Shown: positions 33,613 to 47,184, counted from the stretch's first letter. The stretch: 64,000 nt of DNA from Glandiceps talaboti (GCF_964340395.1 NC_135559.1:19475150-19539149), one strand, 5' to 3'. The notes: generated by a model not told the origin, from the letters alone. Numbers and translations are program-made.

Positions 33613-36550
33613 CGCTGGTGCCTGACCTGAGTTTGTCCAGACGCTTGACAAATCCACTGCGCAAAGTTATGCGCATAGTTGTACAATGGTTCGTCTATTG
33701 TCTACATAGGGTTGGACAAAAGTAAGCTCTTCGGATGTATATGACTAAAGCGATTGTCAAAAGTTAGTGTACAACAATAGAGCAAGAAAATATAAACATT
33801 CTCACCATAATAACACATAGATATACTTCATTTTCAACAATTAAAATACGTGTTCATCTCTTTTCCAAAACCAAAACGAAAGAGTTACTTTCGTCCCTCT
33901 AAAATCAAGCTGTCATCTATTAGCAAAATCACCTTCAGTTTTATTAAAAGTCTGGCCGTAATTTTGAGAGTCTGGCGTTTATACTTTTCTCAAGGAAGGA
34001 TAAGATGCTAACTCGGCGATGGTGTCGTGCACCAAGAAATCTGTGCATGCACTCGTGCATGCACTCGTACTTTCCATGGCCACTGAACTGACCCCCTGCA
34101 AGATTACCACTGTAAGCGACTTGTAACTAACAGCACAAGCGGGGAGGACACGTTTCCTAGCAATGCAAAATATGAGAAAAAACGATATTTTCTACACCAC
34201 AGAAACTCCATATTCAATAGAGGACAGTACTTTCCCTATGGATACTTTTTATTGACAAATTTGATTGTTTAGCTTACATTTTGCTCACTTCTGCATTCAA
34301 CGGGATTAGCATGCACCATTTTGACCTCGAAACAGGACGCACATACGAGTCATATAACCACACATCTGATTCTCACATTATATCTCCATTGTTGAAACAG
34401 TTTATTAAATGTTTATTTCACGTAAGGAAATTGCTAATGTTTATTACTTAGTGTGGTCAATGTGAAAAATCGATATGCATGTCTCTGAAATAAACCGATA
34501 CACCAACACGATCATACAATGTACATGCAGATACGGCGGGAAATTAGTGCATGTTCGTCTATTATTTAGTACGGAACATAATCCCTTGCAATGTACGGCT
34601 TTGCTCGAAAATAAAGTATCCCTTACTTTCGAATAGACCTGTTAAAAGAACTAAATCATGACGCTTCAAACATTTCATAATGTTTGTATACATTCAATTG
34701 ATACACAATGAATGAAACGATCCGTGCTATGTCCGTACTACTAGTACTAGGGCGACATGATGAACTTACTGTTTTAGTGTTTGGTACATGGTGTAGGGTG
34801 ACTTGGTTTGAACGGACATCTCCTTTTTTATGTTAATCTTTTCAAATATTACTTCTGAAAAAAAGTGTATTTTAGACGTTCAGAGAGATGTAAATATAAT
34901 TTTTTAAAAACCAGGAAAGAACTACTCATCAAATAGAACTCATTAATATGCTACCACAAGTACCTGTTCATCCACTGAACCTCTAGCTAGAGGCATTTTG
35001 GAACTGCAGCAATCACTGCACGTATGAACCCGGCCCAAAGCTAGACAATGTTGATTTGGGGTACAAAAATAGAAATAGACCCACCTCACTAGCACTGAAC
35101 CGTGTAGAAATGTTACCATGGATACTTTTTTCATGGGGAGACAATGTAGGTAATTTTTATACAACTTGTATATACATGTAACATTGTTGCAATTTGAATA
35201 TTTGGGTTACACGATACATGATCACAAGACACTGACTTCAACTTTATACTTGTGCAGTTGGCCTGACAGATGGAAAATAATCGTATTTGTGATTGAATAC
35301 ATCCACTGAAACACATGACTATGAATTCAGTAATTTTACATTGGCAGGGTATTTCATTTCGTCTGGATTTTGTCATTCGAATGCTGCCCTCATCGGCCGG
35401 TCCAAATTTTCCCATCATGCAACAATCAGACCACAGTATTATGTGGATCAATGAGAGAAATCCACAACAAAATTTCACTCAAAATCTGTATTGTGATGAC
35501 TCCTTTGGCGATACTGACTGCTAAATTCAACGAACATACACTAAAAAAAACTCTACCAAGTGTGGTTTATTTTTTTAGACGCTTACTGATGTTTGCTTAT
35601 TGTTATTGTGGACGTTTCCTGAAGACTACACGATACTGTGATAAGACTGACCGGTCATATTTGAATTTGCTCGTGAGTTTATGTCGGACTGTATGTCGTA
35701 TGCTTCGAACAACAGCATATACAGCACGAGTGCAACCCTACAGAGTTGCACAGGATACCTAATATTCAATTATTTTGTGACGGCTATATATTTGCGTGGA
35801 AATAACCTCTGTGTAAACGGACAGTGTTTAATCATGAAGCAACTAACGGTTTCCTTGAACGCAACTTTGGACGATGTATGTTTTGGTATCGGGTGTCAAT
35901 GTCTTGTCAAACTGGACCTACGTTACATTAATTGCTTATCCATGATTATGTCATATATTCAACTGAAGACTATGTACTACGTATGCATATATGTATATGA
36001 TTTACACTGCCAAGAAAGGAAAGTTGAATTTTGTTCATAGCAAAAGGTATGTAGAGCTGATGACTTCGTTAATGTACATGTTCATGTTTGTAAATGTCAG
36101 CACAACAGTTACTGAAAAGGACAAGAATATGTCAAGATGGGGTTGTATTTAAAAGCTGAGTAATTTGTATTAAATCGTAATTTCACACAGTATATCTTTA
36201 TTGCTGTGTTATGTTGTCATTATTGCAAACAGTTGCCAGTGTATACATTTAATATTTAACAGAAAACTAGCGAAGGCCTGCAATTTTCTTCACATTCCCG
36301 CACACCGGTTTGTTTATGTTCACGTGACGTATGGTAGCACCCTCCTTGCTAGACCTTGTAATCGGCACAGATCTTCTGACATACATGTTAAGCTTTTACA
36401 ACCACTCAGTTTGTGACTAGTTGCATATATTATTAGGACTTGGAGTAACAAAATATTTGGTATTTTAATAGCAAACCCATTCGTTTGTAGGTGTATGTCA
36501 GATGTAATTTTTGTACTAAAACATGGCATTTGTAAAGTAAGCGTATTTTA
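33613..36550. other. 3-kb stretch without a recognised gene
   Basis: Not visibly repeated elsewhere in the window. Several 60-130 codon frames occur (for example plus 35315-35524 and plus 35681-36040, minus 35131-35478), but none has a family motif. The stretch could contain exons of an unrecognised gene or its promoter. The acceptor-like TTTTACATTGGCAG before 35349 followed by a 58-codon frame is the best of these candidates, but it is weak. Confidence 0.35.
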
Positions 36551-36553
36551 TGT

Positions 36554-37310
36554 TTCCATGGAAGCCACTCTCCAATTTTAGATAATCTGTCTTACAATGG
36601 ATAGCATTACTGCATATATGCCAAAAGTAAGGATTTTGTTTGTAAAAAAATTTTTCTTCGAATTTTACATAAATGTTGCCTAATAATGCATAATATGGTG
36701 ATTTAGGTTACCATGGCAACAGATGTTCCTAAAATGATATCTATTTTTGAACTCGGCATAACAAACTACTCAAGATAGGGTGGTCAATATGCTAATAAAC
36801 TATGTTATAATTAGGTTTATCATGTTATTTTCCAGATATGTAGGTGTTTAACCAACACAACATTTTTTACTCTACCATATGTTTCCATGGAAACAGCTAT
36901 CCAATTTTATACAATTTATGTTACACCAGGTAGCACTAACTCATACATGTCTAATACTAGGACATTTTTTCACATTATTATCTTTTTTTTCAATGTTTTA
37001 TGTCAATTTTTGGAAAAATGATTAACATATTATGGTGATTTTGGTTACCATGGCAACATATGTTCATAAAATGACCCCCTTTTTTGAACTCAGCATACAA
37101 AACTACCCCAGGTAGGGTGGTTAATATTAGAGTAAACCCGATTATTACTATTATTATTATTATCATGTACTATTATTTAATTATTATTACAAGTGAAGGG
37201 GTTTAAAAAGTATATAATAATAATGCATTGTGTGAGAGACAATTTAGAGGAATGGTGCCTTTTGGTCCTATTGTCAATAAAATGCATCCGTTTGAGCATA
37301 TATTAGCTTA
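36554..37310 (+). repeat. X-box-bearing tandem repeat, locus 1
   Basis: Two diverged units of about 330 bp start at TTTCCATGGAA (36557 and 36891). Each contains CTxTCCAATTTTA, then GGTTACCATGGCAACA, TGTTCxTAAAATGA and TTTTTGAACTCxGCATA. The 14-bp palindrome GTTACCATGGCAAC is at 36707-36720 and 37044-37057. It is followed by an ATT tract and AAGGGGTTTAAAAAGTA. The same structure occurs at 41235-41960 and 45240-45930. Confidence 0.85.
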
Positions 37311-40300
37311 GTCTGTAAGGTACGCCGTGACGGGGTGCCCTCAACCATCGGCCAACCCCTAACTGTGTGAGAGGAGGCTGGTGAGGGCAAAACGTCACGA
37401 CGTATCTTACAATCTAATATTTGCTATGCCGGCTCATATTTGCTATGCTGATTGACGTTTGAGGGTGCCCTATCACAAATTTATCTGTACATACTTCTGC
37501 ATTCAATTTGTGAGAGTCTAAAATATAGTAAAAGTAATTTCAAAATTGCATGTTAGGAAAATTAAAAAGTTAAGGGGTGTAATATTATATCATAATGAAA
37601 ATGTCTGGGAGGTGTAACTGACTGTGACTTCACATGTTTCAGACTAGTTTGGCTTTTACCAATAACGAACCCAAAAGTGTGGCACATAAATGTATACTCA
37701 AATAAGGGACTAGCCCCCCCCCCCCCCCATATTTGTCTGAACAGCTCGCATCACGACCGAGCAAGGTACAGACAAATACATTGTTCTGTAATGATTTATA
37801 AAGTTGCTGATGACATTCCCTGAAAACAATATTTGCAATGCGTCTCACAATATTTGTAATATTATTCCGAAACCACTCTTGTTTCCAAATCATCGTAGAC
37901 TTTCACAACATACTGTTACAAATATTCCATGAAGTGTTTAGTAGTAGTATTTCTACTACATTGTATGCAGCAGTACATTGACAGGTACAAAATTTTGATA
38001 ATACAGTGTTGCAAAGTTTACTGAAAAGATAATCGATTTTTTCCGACACCCTGCAGGCGCTCTGAGCTGTGCGAGTGTTATAAAATTTGAGCCAGGTTTT
38101 TGAGCTATTGCCGTGCTTATTATATTGTGGAGTCAAATGATGTATCCATTCGTGGCAAAATTTGGCCTCAGATTTCTGTTTGCTATGAAGACAGGTGTAC
38201 TTGATATTTAAGGACCATTTACAAAAATAAAAGTTACCAACGTTAGATTTGTTTACGAATTACGTCACTGTACCCATCAATGTCGCTCATCAGATTTCAC
38301 ACTAAATGCTTCCCATCAGAAAATTTAACTGAAAGTAAGGGAATTTATGATCGTAACATATTCAGTCATAAAATCATCAGGTTTCTGGCAATTTCCATGA
38401 CTTGTTTAGAAAGATTGCAGTTCAATAATATTTGGAAGCAACAGCATAAAGTTAGTGCTAAATATTACGTGATCTCAATCAATCCCAGTCAACCAGATGC
38501 ACATGTGGTATGTTTGTGCCTCCTGTATGGTGTACGGACGGACTAGCCTGTCTGTCAGTGTCACATTTGCTTCTTATCGTCAAGATGTTGTAAGAATTTG
38601 AAAATAGTCTGTGTCTGATCAACAGAATTTCTCTTCCACTAAAGTTTAGACAACATTTAGTTGTACTCACTCATGCAAACGTTGTTGATCATGCTTGAGA
38701 TGTCACACTGACCTCGTTTCCTTCGACGTCCTTATAAAAATAGGTCAAGGGTTAAATTCACCTAGAACACTTTCGCTCGTGATTGCCGCGCAATCGTCAA
38801 ATATTTTCTAGATATCTTATTTTACACTTTGGGCTTTTTAGTTTTGTCTGATAACCAGCCACCTTGAAAACTATGTACTCACGTTATTTGATTTTCTCTT
38901 GATTGCGTTCATTACCATCCACAGAGTGACACGAAGCATTTTCGTTGTCTTTCAAAAAACTTCCCGTCCCGTGCGTGTACTGAAGACTCACTGTACATGT
39001 GGCATGGTGTATCGTCTATGACTATTTTTGTCTTGTAAAATAAAATTTGAACATGCTGAAGAGAACTATGGCTAGGAATGTCTTATTTTTGTTTTAGCTA
39101 TTTATCATTTTGATTTTGACGTATTGACCATGTTGACTGTACTGTGTCGTGACCATATATGTTATATGAACCTGTGTTTGCCATGATCCAGGTAGACACA
39201 ACAATATGGCAACACTGAATTGCAACATCAGTACAGCGTTGTGTCTTTTTATGTTGATTTCGACAATGATACATGTTATAATTATGTATCAAAATAAAAG
39301 CAATCAACTCTCGGTAGTCTGCTATCATCATGAAGCTGACTTGCCTTTATATCAGTTCAAACACAATTTTCGATTTCACTTTGATCATGAGCCACAAGCG
39401 GGAACTACTTAATTGGTCAGGGAACCAGTTACATTTACTGCTGGCCTTCAAAACGTTCGTTGAAGCGGTAAAGTTTATTGTGATGACCATTGGCAAGTAT
39501 AGTGTGTATATTTTTTAGAGTGTTGTGTTTCTTGGTTCATTGTGCACGATTGAAATAGAAACAGGTGAAATGCACATAAAATCGTAATTGCTAATTCAGG
39601 TTGGAAACGTGGTAAAGGCAAGGTACTAAACAGTCTAACGCAACGTACTCCTACTAATGCACGAGTCAATGTAATGCCCGAGGGACCCCACCTCGGGCGA
39701 TTCGAGACAAATGTGGGGGATTAGACCGTGTTTGCCATGAAACAATGCCCGAGGGGGTGGGGCAATTGCCTCATATTCACCCCCTAGTCATTTTCACGGA
39801 CGTAAAAGAGTGGTTGTGTGTCAGTCAGAATTTGTGAATGCCCCACCCATTAGGGTGGGAGAAATGTTGGGAGTATTACTTCTTTTAGGTGGTGATTTTC
39901 CAGAATGTCTTGCCCCAGGGAGTGGGGAATTTGACAAATTTTATAAGACTAATTTCCAAATCCCCCACTATGCCCTGAGGTGGGGGGGGGGTGACATTGA
40001 CTCCTGCATAAGGCACATGTTGAAGCCTGTATTACAAGTAAACAGACGTGTCGTGTAGTTCTCAACTTGTCATATACTATACTATACTTGCTATACTGTA
40101 ATGTACGATGAAGCAAACTGAATCTTTACAACAACAACAACAACAACAACAATAACGACGTTACAAAGAGATACAGAACAACAGGTTTTAGGTCAAATAC
40201 ATGTATCGGCTATGGATATACATGTATGTTATGCAATTCCCTAGAAAGTATACGTAAATAACCGTTCCCCCCACATCATCTCAGTTTCACGTTTGCTTGC

Positions 40301-41870
40301 GATATAGACATCGATCATTAAAGTTCAGTGGATTCAGTGTACTTTATTAGGCAACCGTTTATCAAAGGTAACCAGTACTTATTATTCATAGAAATACTCC
40401 TCAAATTGATGTCATAAATATCCCACACCTCAACAGACACTCCGAAAAAACACTGCATATTAACATTCGCCTATGAAATGTCGGAACAAATATATGCAAT
40501 GTCCCTTGTTGTTTTAACTCATCCATAATTTTAGCAACTAAGTTTAATGTAAATTAATGACGATTATTCCTCATCGTCGGCAAAGTCATGTAAACAATAT
40601 ATTTGTAAGCTGGTGAGTTTGTTTCTATCGTTGTCTATCTCACTTGTAATATTGTATGTGATGTGTGTACCGCGGTACCGCATATGCAAACATACGACAA
40701 TGTAACACACTTTGCTACATTGTATTCAATTCTAGTGACGTCATTCACCTCGCGCACACACAGTAGTATTAGTAACGGACGCCATTTCTCACACTCGACA
40801 CTTCGCAAGCCTTTATGATCGAGAATTTCTGGATAATTTATAAGTATTCCTGTAACAATGAATGCTACCGTGATGTCACTTGTCCCCGATGACATGAATG
40901 ATATCGGTGTCTGTTATCGTCTGAATTTGGGACCCAGAAATACGTACATACGCATGTACACACATCGAATTTCACAATACTAAACTACAGTGTCAGCTGA
41001 AGCAGCAGACGATCTTTGAAACTGTCGGATTTTGAATTTCTATCCATAAACAAACGATATACAGTATGGAGTCGCGTATGTCAACTTGTACTCAAATGTA
41101 TGTGTACACATTTGGAGATTTTGTGATGAAAGACTGAACCAAGTTGTGTAGTTCGAATTCTCAAGGACTGCTGGTATTTAGGTATTTAGTAAATTTACAA
41201 TTTATTCTGGTGATTTTTAGAGTTTTACTTTTAGAATTGCATAGGTCTGATACAGATAATTTCAAAAATCATGAAACCTTGTTACAACAGATATCACCAA
41301 CCCATACATTCCAACAGCAATGATGTTTTTTTCCTAAATTTCAAATGTTTAAAGTGTTTTATGTCTAATTTGTCAAAAATTCTCGTTATATGGTTATTTT
41401 GGTTACCATGGCAACCGATGTTATTAAATCACCGCTTTTTTGAACTCAGCATGACAAAGTACCCTTGGTAGTAGGGTCAATGTGCAAATAAGAAGATATT
41501 TATCAGATTTAGAATGTTGTTTGTGAGATGTATGTGTATATAATGAAAACATAATTTTCACGTCTACCATACATTTCCATGGAAACAGCTATCCAATTTT
41601 ATACAATTTATGTTACATCAGGTAGCACTAACTCATACATGTCTAATACAAGGGCATTTTTTCACTGTATTATCTTTTTTCAATGTTTTATGTCAATTTT
41701 TGGAAAAATGGTTAACATATTATGGTGATTTTGGTTACCATGGCAACAGATGTTCATAAAATGACCCCCTTTTTTGAACTCAGCATACAACACTACCCCA
41801 GGTAGGGTGGTTAATATTCGAGTAAACCCGATTATTACAATTATTATTATTATCATGTACTATTATTATA
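37180..41870. repeat. Tandem segmental duplication, unit A (4.7 kb)
   Basis: This unit and the following one (41870-45900) share, in order: AAGGGGTTTAAA after an ATT tract, AATGTATACTCAAATAAGGG before a C tract, TTTCCGACACCCTGCAGGCGCTC, AATTTAACTGAA with CATGACTTGTTTAGAAAGATT, GTTTTGTCTGATAACCAGCC, GAACCTGTGTTTGCCATGAT, TCAAAATAAAAGCAATCAAC and a 3' part at 40540-41230. Unit A has extra sequence at 37320-37440 and 39600-40500. No gene was found in it. The matched 88- and 108-codon frames differ mainly at non-synonymous sites. Confidence 0.75.
40736..40743. promoter_or_regulatory. CRE-like TGACGTCA, unit A
   Basis: A full palindromic cAMP-response-element consensus stands in a segment with CGCGC and ACGCCATTT (GCCAT-type, YY1-like) just downstream. 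The same octamer is kept in the paralogous position of unit B (44786-44793) although the flanks have diverged. The consensus is established knowledge. Function is inferred and weak. Confidence 0.35.
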
Positions 41871-41960
41871 ATTATTACAAGTGAAGGGGTTTAAATAGTA
41901 TATAATAATAAAGCATTGTGTGAGAGACAATTTAGAGGAATGGTGCCTGTTGGTCCTATT
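41235..41960 (+). repeat. X-box-bearing tandem repeat, locus 2
   Basis: Two units as in locus 1, with GTTACCATGGCAAC at 41402-41415 and 41734-41747 and TTTCCATGGAAACAGC at 41576. It forms the junction between tandem units A and B. Confidence 0.85.
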
Positions 41961-44900
41961 GTCAAATACAAAATACATTTACCTTAGGAGGCAACATTTT
42001 GGGGAAATTTATGGCAATTACGATTTGGCAAAGGACAAATGGCCACATTTTAAAATCAAATATAATGCAAAGTGGACCGTTTTAGACTCTTGAGTTCGAA
42101 AAAACCCTGACCTCATTTTAGACCAAATGACTTGAAAACGAACCCAAAAGGTCACACATCAATGTATACTCAAATAAGGGAGTAGCCAACCCCCAGCCCC
42201 CCACCCCCCCCCCCCACCCCCCGATATTTGTCTGAAGAGCTCGCATCATGACCAAGAAACACATTGTTCTGTTATGATTTATAATGTTGCCGATAACATT
42301 CCCTGAAAACAATATTTGCAATGAGTCTTACTATATTTGTAATATTATTATTCCCAAATCGCTGACACTCAGTGACAGGTACAATTATTTTGATCATACA
42401 GTGTTGCAAAGTTTACTGAAAAGATTATCGATTTTTTCCGACACCCTGCAGGCGCTCAGAGCTGTGCGAGTGTAATAAAATTGAGCCAGGTTGTTGAGCT
42501 ATTGGTACTTATTTTATTGTTCACAATATATTTGTGTGCCGTTGTGGTGGAGTCAAACGATGTATCCATCCATTGCAAAACTTGGCCTCAGATTTCTGTT
42601 TGCTATGAAGACAGGTGTACTTGATATTTAAGGATTATTTACAGAAATAATAGTAACCAACGCAAAGTTAGATTTGTTTACGAATTACGTCGCTGTACCC
42701 ATCATCAATGTCGCTTATCAGATGTCACACTAAATGATTGTGTTGCTTCCCATCAGAAAATTTAACTGAAGGTAAGGAAAATTTTGATCGTAACATATTC
42801 AGTCATGAAATCATCAGGTTTCTGGCAATTTCCATGACTTGTTTAGAAAGATTACAGTTCAATAATATTTGGAAGCAACGGCATAAAGTTAGCGCTAAAT
42901 ATTACATGATAACAATCAATCCCAGTCAACCAGATGCACATGGTGGTATGTTAGTGCCTCATGTGTATGGTACCGGACAGACTAGCCTGTCTGTCAGTGT
43001 CAGTGTCATATTTTGCTTCTTATCTTCAAGATGTTTTAAGAAAATGAAAATAGTCGTTGTCTGATCAACAGAATTTCTCTTCCACTGAAGTTTAGACAAC
43101 ATTTAGTTGTATTCTCATGTAAACGTTGTTGATCATGCATGATATGTCACACTGACCTCGTTTCCTTCGACGTCTTTATGAAACTAGGTCAAGGGTTAAA
43201 TTCACCGAGAACGAACACTTTCGCTACATTGCTAGTCTTGTTTTGCCATGTAATCATCAAATATTTTCCAGATAATTATGAATAAATTTCTTATTTTACA
43301 CTTTGGGCTTTTTAGTTTTGTCTGATAACCAGCCACCTTGAATACTATGTACTCACTTTATTTCACTTTCTCTTGATTGGGTTCATTACCATCTACACAG
43401 TGACACGAAGCAGTTTCATTGTCTTTCAAAAACGTACCCGTCCGTTCATACTGAAGACTTACTGTACGTGTACATGCGGCGTGGTGTATCATCTACGACT
43501 ATATTTGCCTTGTATTAGTTGTAAAATGAAATAAAATTTGAACATGCTGAACAGAACTTTGGCCAGGCATGTCTTATTTTTGTTTTATTTATTTTTGTTT
43601 TTGTTTTGACGTAACTGTACTGTGTTGTGTCTATATGAACCTGTGTTTGCCATGATCCAGGTAAACACAACACTGGCAACACTGAATTGCAACATCAGTA
43701 CAGCGTTGCATCTTTTTTCGTTGATTTCGACAATGATTCATGCTATGTATCAAAATAAAAGCAATCAACTTTCTGTAGTTTGAAAGCAAGACAGACAATC
43801 GGACTACGCATTATTGTTCAAAAACAAAAACAAAACAAAATATTATCGTGAAGCTGACTTGCCTTCTTTATATCAGTTCAAACACAATTTTCGATTTCAC
43901 TTTGATCATGAGCACAACCGGGGAACTCCTAAATCGGTCAGGGAACTCAGTTATATTTACATGCTTACTGGCTCGGTAAAGGTTATTATTGTGATGGGCA
44001 AGTATAGTGTGTATACTATTTTTTTTTGGAGTGTTGTGTTTTTTGGTTCATTGTGCACGATTGAAATAGAAACAGGTGAATTGCACATAAATCGTAAGTG
44101 CTAATTCGTATTGGGGAAGGAAACGAGGTCAAGTCAAGTAATCTTTCAAAAAACTACCCGAAACAGTGTGTCATGGTGCCGTATATCGTCTACCACTATT
44201 TTTGTCTCCTAAAATAAAATAAAATTTGAACATGCTGAAGAGAACTATGGCTAGGCATGTCTTACAGTGCAATTTGTTTGTTTCATTTATTTATTCATTT
44301 TGTTTTGATTTTTCACTGCACTGTGCGTCTATGCTATGTCCATATGAACGTGTTTTCGCCGCGATGTGTGTAATTTTCCAGGTAGACACAACATCATTGT
44401 TGCGTCTTTTTATAATTGACTGCGTCAGTGGTACATGTTATTGTATCAAAATAAAAGCAATCAACTCTTGGTAGTCTGCTTGAAAGCAAGACAAACAATC
44501 CGGACTATACCATGCATTACAAAATATTTGCAATGCCCTTTCTGTTTTTAAGTCAACTTCGTGTAAATTTTAGCAACTTGTAAATTAATGATTATTCCTA
44601 GTCGTTCGGCAAAGTCATGTAAACAATAAACTAGTGAGTTGGTTGCTTTCATTGCCTATCATTTTGTGTATATGATGTGTGTACGGCACACCTCGTACTG
44701 CATGCTGCATACACGTACATAAATGCAGTGCACATAACATGCGTGATTCGCGTGATAACTATAGCTACATTGTAATACATGCTAGTGACGTCAGTCGTCT
44801 TGCACGCGCAAAATAAACCAGTCGCCATCTTGATAATTCTGCACTTGTCAGCAATCTTCACGACTGAGAAATTCTGGATAATAATATTGATATTCCTGTA

Positions 44901-45892
44901 ACAATCGATGTAGTGATACTGTGATCGATCCCAACTATATTGTGTCCTTATCGTTTGAATTTGGCATGTGTAACTGGGACCCGGAAATATGTACGTACGC
45001 ATATGCACATCATGTTGTCAGTTGAGTTGGAGAATTTAAAAGCAGACGATATTTTGTTGGATAAAATCCAAGTACAAACAATAATATACAGTATGGAGTC
45101 AACGATCATGTCAACTTGTACTCAAATGTGTGTGTACACTTACTTTGAAGATTTTGTGATAAAAGACTTAACCACGCTGCATAAATGGAATTGTCAAGAA
45201 CTGGTGGTATTTTAGGTATTTACAATTTATTCTGGTGATTTTAGAGTTTTAGAATTGCATAGGTTTGATACAGATAATTTCAAAAATCATGAAACCTTGT
45301 TACAACATATATCACCAACCCATACATTCAAACAGCAATGATGTTTTTTCCTAAATTTGAAATGTTTAAAGTGTTTTATGTCTAATTTTTCAAAAAATAA
45401 CATACTATGGTTATTTTGGTTACCATGGCAACTGATGTTCATTAAATGACCACTTTTTTGAATTCAGCATGACAAACTACCCTTGGTAGTGGGGTCAATG
45501 TGCAAATAAAAAGATATTTATCAGATTTATAATGTTATTTGTGAGATGTATGTGTATATAATGAAAACATAATTTTCACGTCTACCATACATTTCCATGG
45601 AAACAGCTATCCAATTTTATACAATTTATGTTACACTAGGTAGCACTAACTCATACATGTCTAATACAAGGGCATTTTTTCACTGTATTATCTTTTTTTT
45701 TCAATGTTTTATGTCAAATTTTGGAAAAAATGGTTGACATATTATGGTGGTTTTGGTTACCATGGCAACAGATGTTCATAAAATGACCCCCTATTTTGAA
45801 CTCAGCATACAAAACTACCCCAGGTAGGGTGGTTAGTATTGAAATAAACTTGATTATTATAAAAATTATTATTACTATATACTTATTATTTA

Positions 45893-45900
<8 letters not shown>
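41870..45900. repeat. Tandem segmental duplication, unit B (4.0 kb)
   Basis: Paralogue of unit A (see 37180-41870). Inside it, 44120-44280 repeats again the ACTACCCG ... GAACATGCTGAAGAGAACTATGGC segment of 43430-43580, so a smaller tandem duplication occurred within it. The C tract at 42200-42222 is longer and interrupted. Confidence 0.75.
44786..44793. promoter_or_regulatory. CRE-like TGACGTCA, unit B
   Basis: Paralogous to 40736-40743. It is followed by GCACGCGCAAAA and CGCCATCTTG (a good YY1-type GCCAT core). Conservation of the octamer between duplicates is the only support for function. Confidence 0.35.

Positions 45901-45930
<30 letters not shown>
45240..45930 (+). repeat. X-box-bearing tandem repeat, locus 3
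   Basis: Two units with GTTACCATGGCAAC at 45419-45432 and 45756-45769. It ends in an ATT/TTA tract (45892-45930), after which homology to units A and B stops, marking the right border of the tandem array. Confidence 0.85.
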
Positions 45931-45932
<2 letters not shown>

Positions 45933-46249
45933 TTTCAATGGACGATATATTTTGTCATCAAGGAAGGTGTTTATCCTTCAACTGGATCAGCTGAAAAGTA
46001 TGTCCCTAGTGATTTAATTGGTTGCTTAGTTCACTTTATACCACTATATGTGTCAGTACGCATTTTCCAGGAATTGGTCCACAAACCTTCGGTTTACCTC
46101 ATACCACTACACTGCAAATAGTAGTATGGGGTTTTACTAACACTTAGTGTTGGGCTTGCCATGGTATTAAACTTATTAACACACAATGTATTGGTCGCTC
46201 TGGTTATTAAAGTTTCACCAGACACAAATATTGTATCGTTTGCCACCTG

Positions 46250-47008
46250 ATAAATGAGTATGTCTTTGCATATTAGGTATTGAGAGTATGGCTTGTTAAC
46301 CAAATTTATTTGATTGTTGGATCCAATTTAATTTAGTAATAATTACCAACACAATAACGAAAAGTGTCGCCATTGGTAGCACAAGCATGGTCCGTGAAAA
46401 ACTCTTCGACTGGACGTTTCGTTCGAGTGATTCGAGTGGTTGCAGTGAAATAGCAAGTTGCGTATAAGTTGCGTTTATTCAGCTATGTGTATAGATGAGC
46501 AAGTATTTAAGATAAAAAAAGAAGTACTTAAAATAAATGCCTTATCCAATATAACTTAATAGCAACCCATAACAAATCATGATAATCCTTTCTTTTTAAC
46601 AAAGCAAACCTAGACCTGTGCAAACAACTTGTCATTGTATATGAGGTCATGAGTTGTGGTATTTATTCTAAACATTGTTGTGTGAAGTGGTACTGTGTCT
46701 ACGTGGTGGCAGCGCGTAATTAACTTTACGATCATGAACCAGTCAAAAAGCTGGTAAATATGAAAAATAGTTTCAAAATAATAATTCAGAAAACACACAC
46801 AAAAAATCGTAAGTTAATTAGTAATCTGTTCTACCAAGTACCAGTGTCTGACCTACTCTGTTCGTCGGACAACCCATTTCATCGTTTTTACCTTCCGTCA
46901 GGACGTTTATAGATTGGGGATGAAAAGTCTCAGTCTGTCTGTCTGTCTGTCAGTCAGTCTGTCTGTCTGTCAATTTTCTCAAAAACGGCTGGATTATATA
47001 TATAATCT
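46250..47008. repeat. Duplicated block D, copy 1, with TCTG-linked repeat end
   Basis: Matches 53780-54330 and 62040-62560: TATGTCTTTGCATATTxGGTA, GGTAGCACAAxCATGGTCCG, TTTCGTTCGAGTG, AAGAAGTACTTAAAATAAATG, CAACTTGTCATTGTATATGA and GTGGTACTGTGTCTA. It ends with a TCTG run (46936-46970) of the TCTG-linked family. No coding capacity was seen. Confidence 0.7.
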
Positions 47009-47133
47009 CCCGGTATTTCTCATTTCTCATTGAGGATGAATGATTCCCCTAACGTCGCCTACCGACTTGGAGGGATACAGACATAGCAGAATCACGAGTA
47101 CGGGATGACGTAGCAAGAATGAGAAATACCGGG
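47009..47133. mobile_element. 125-bp MITE
   Basis: Perfect 16-bp terminal inverted repeats CCCGGTATTTCTCATT (47009-47024 and, inverted, 47118-47133) enclose about 90 bp with no ORF. It is inserted within the TCTG-linked repeat. The paralogous sequence at 62645-62670 carries TATATAATCTTCCG without the element. Target duplication is not clear. Superfamily is unknown. Confidence 0.7.
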
Positions 47134-47184
47134 AAATTATTTATTTGTTATATACATAGACCCACTGATGTTTTCTATTATAAT

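Noticed and set aside
35315-36040. Candidate exons in 35.3-36.0 kb (plus 35315-35524 and 35681-36040)
   Set aside because: There is an acceptor-like site before the first, but no donor, no family motif and no partner exon. Kept only as a note in the stretch description.
38280-43064. Paired frames (38280-38546 and 42738-43064) with matching protein, suggesting a duplicated gene
   Set aside because: The two copies differ mainly at non-synonymous positions (at least seven against about two silent), with frame-breaking indels around, as expected of neutral duplicated DNA.
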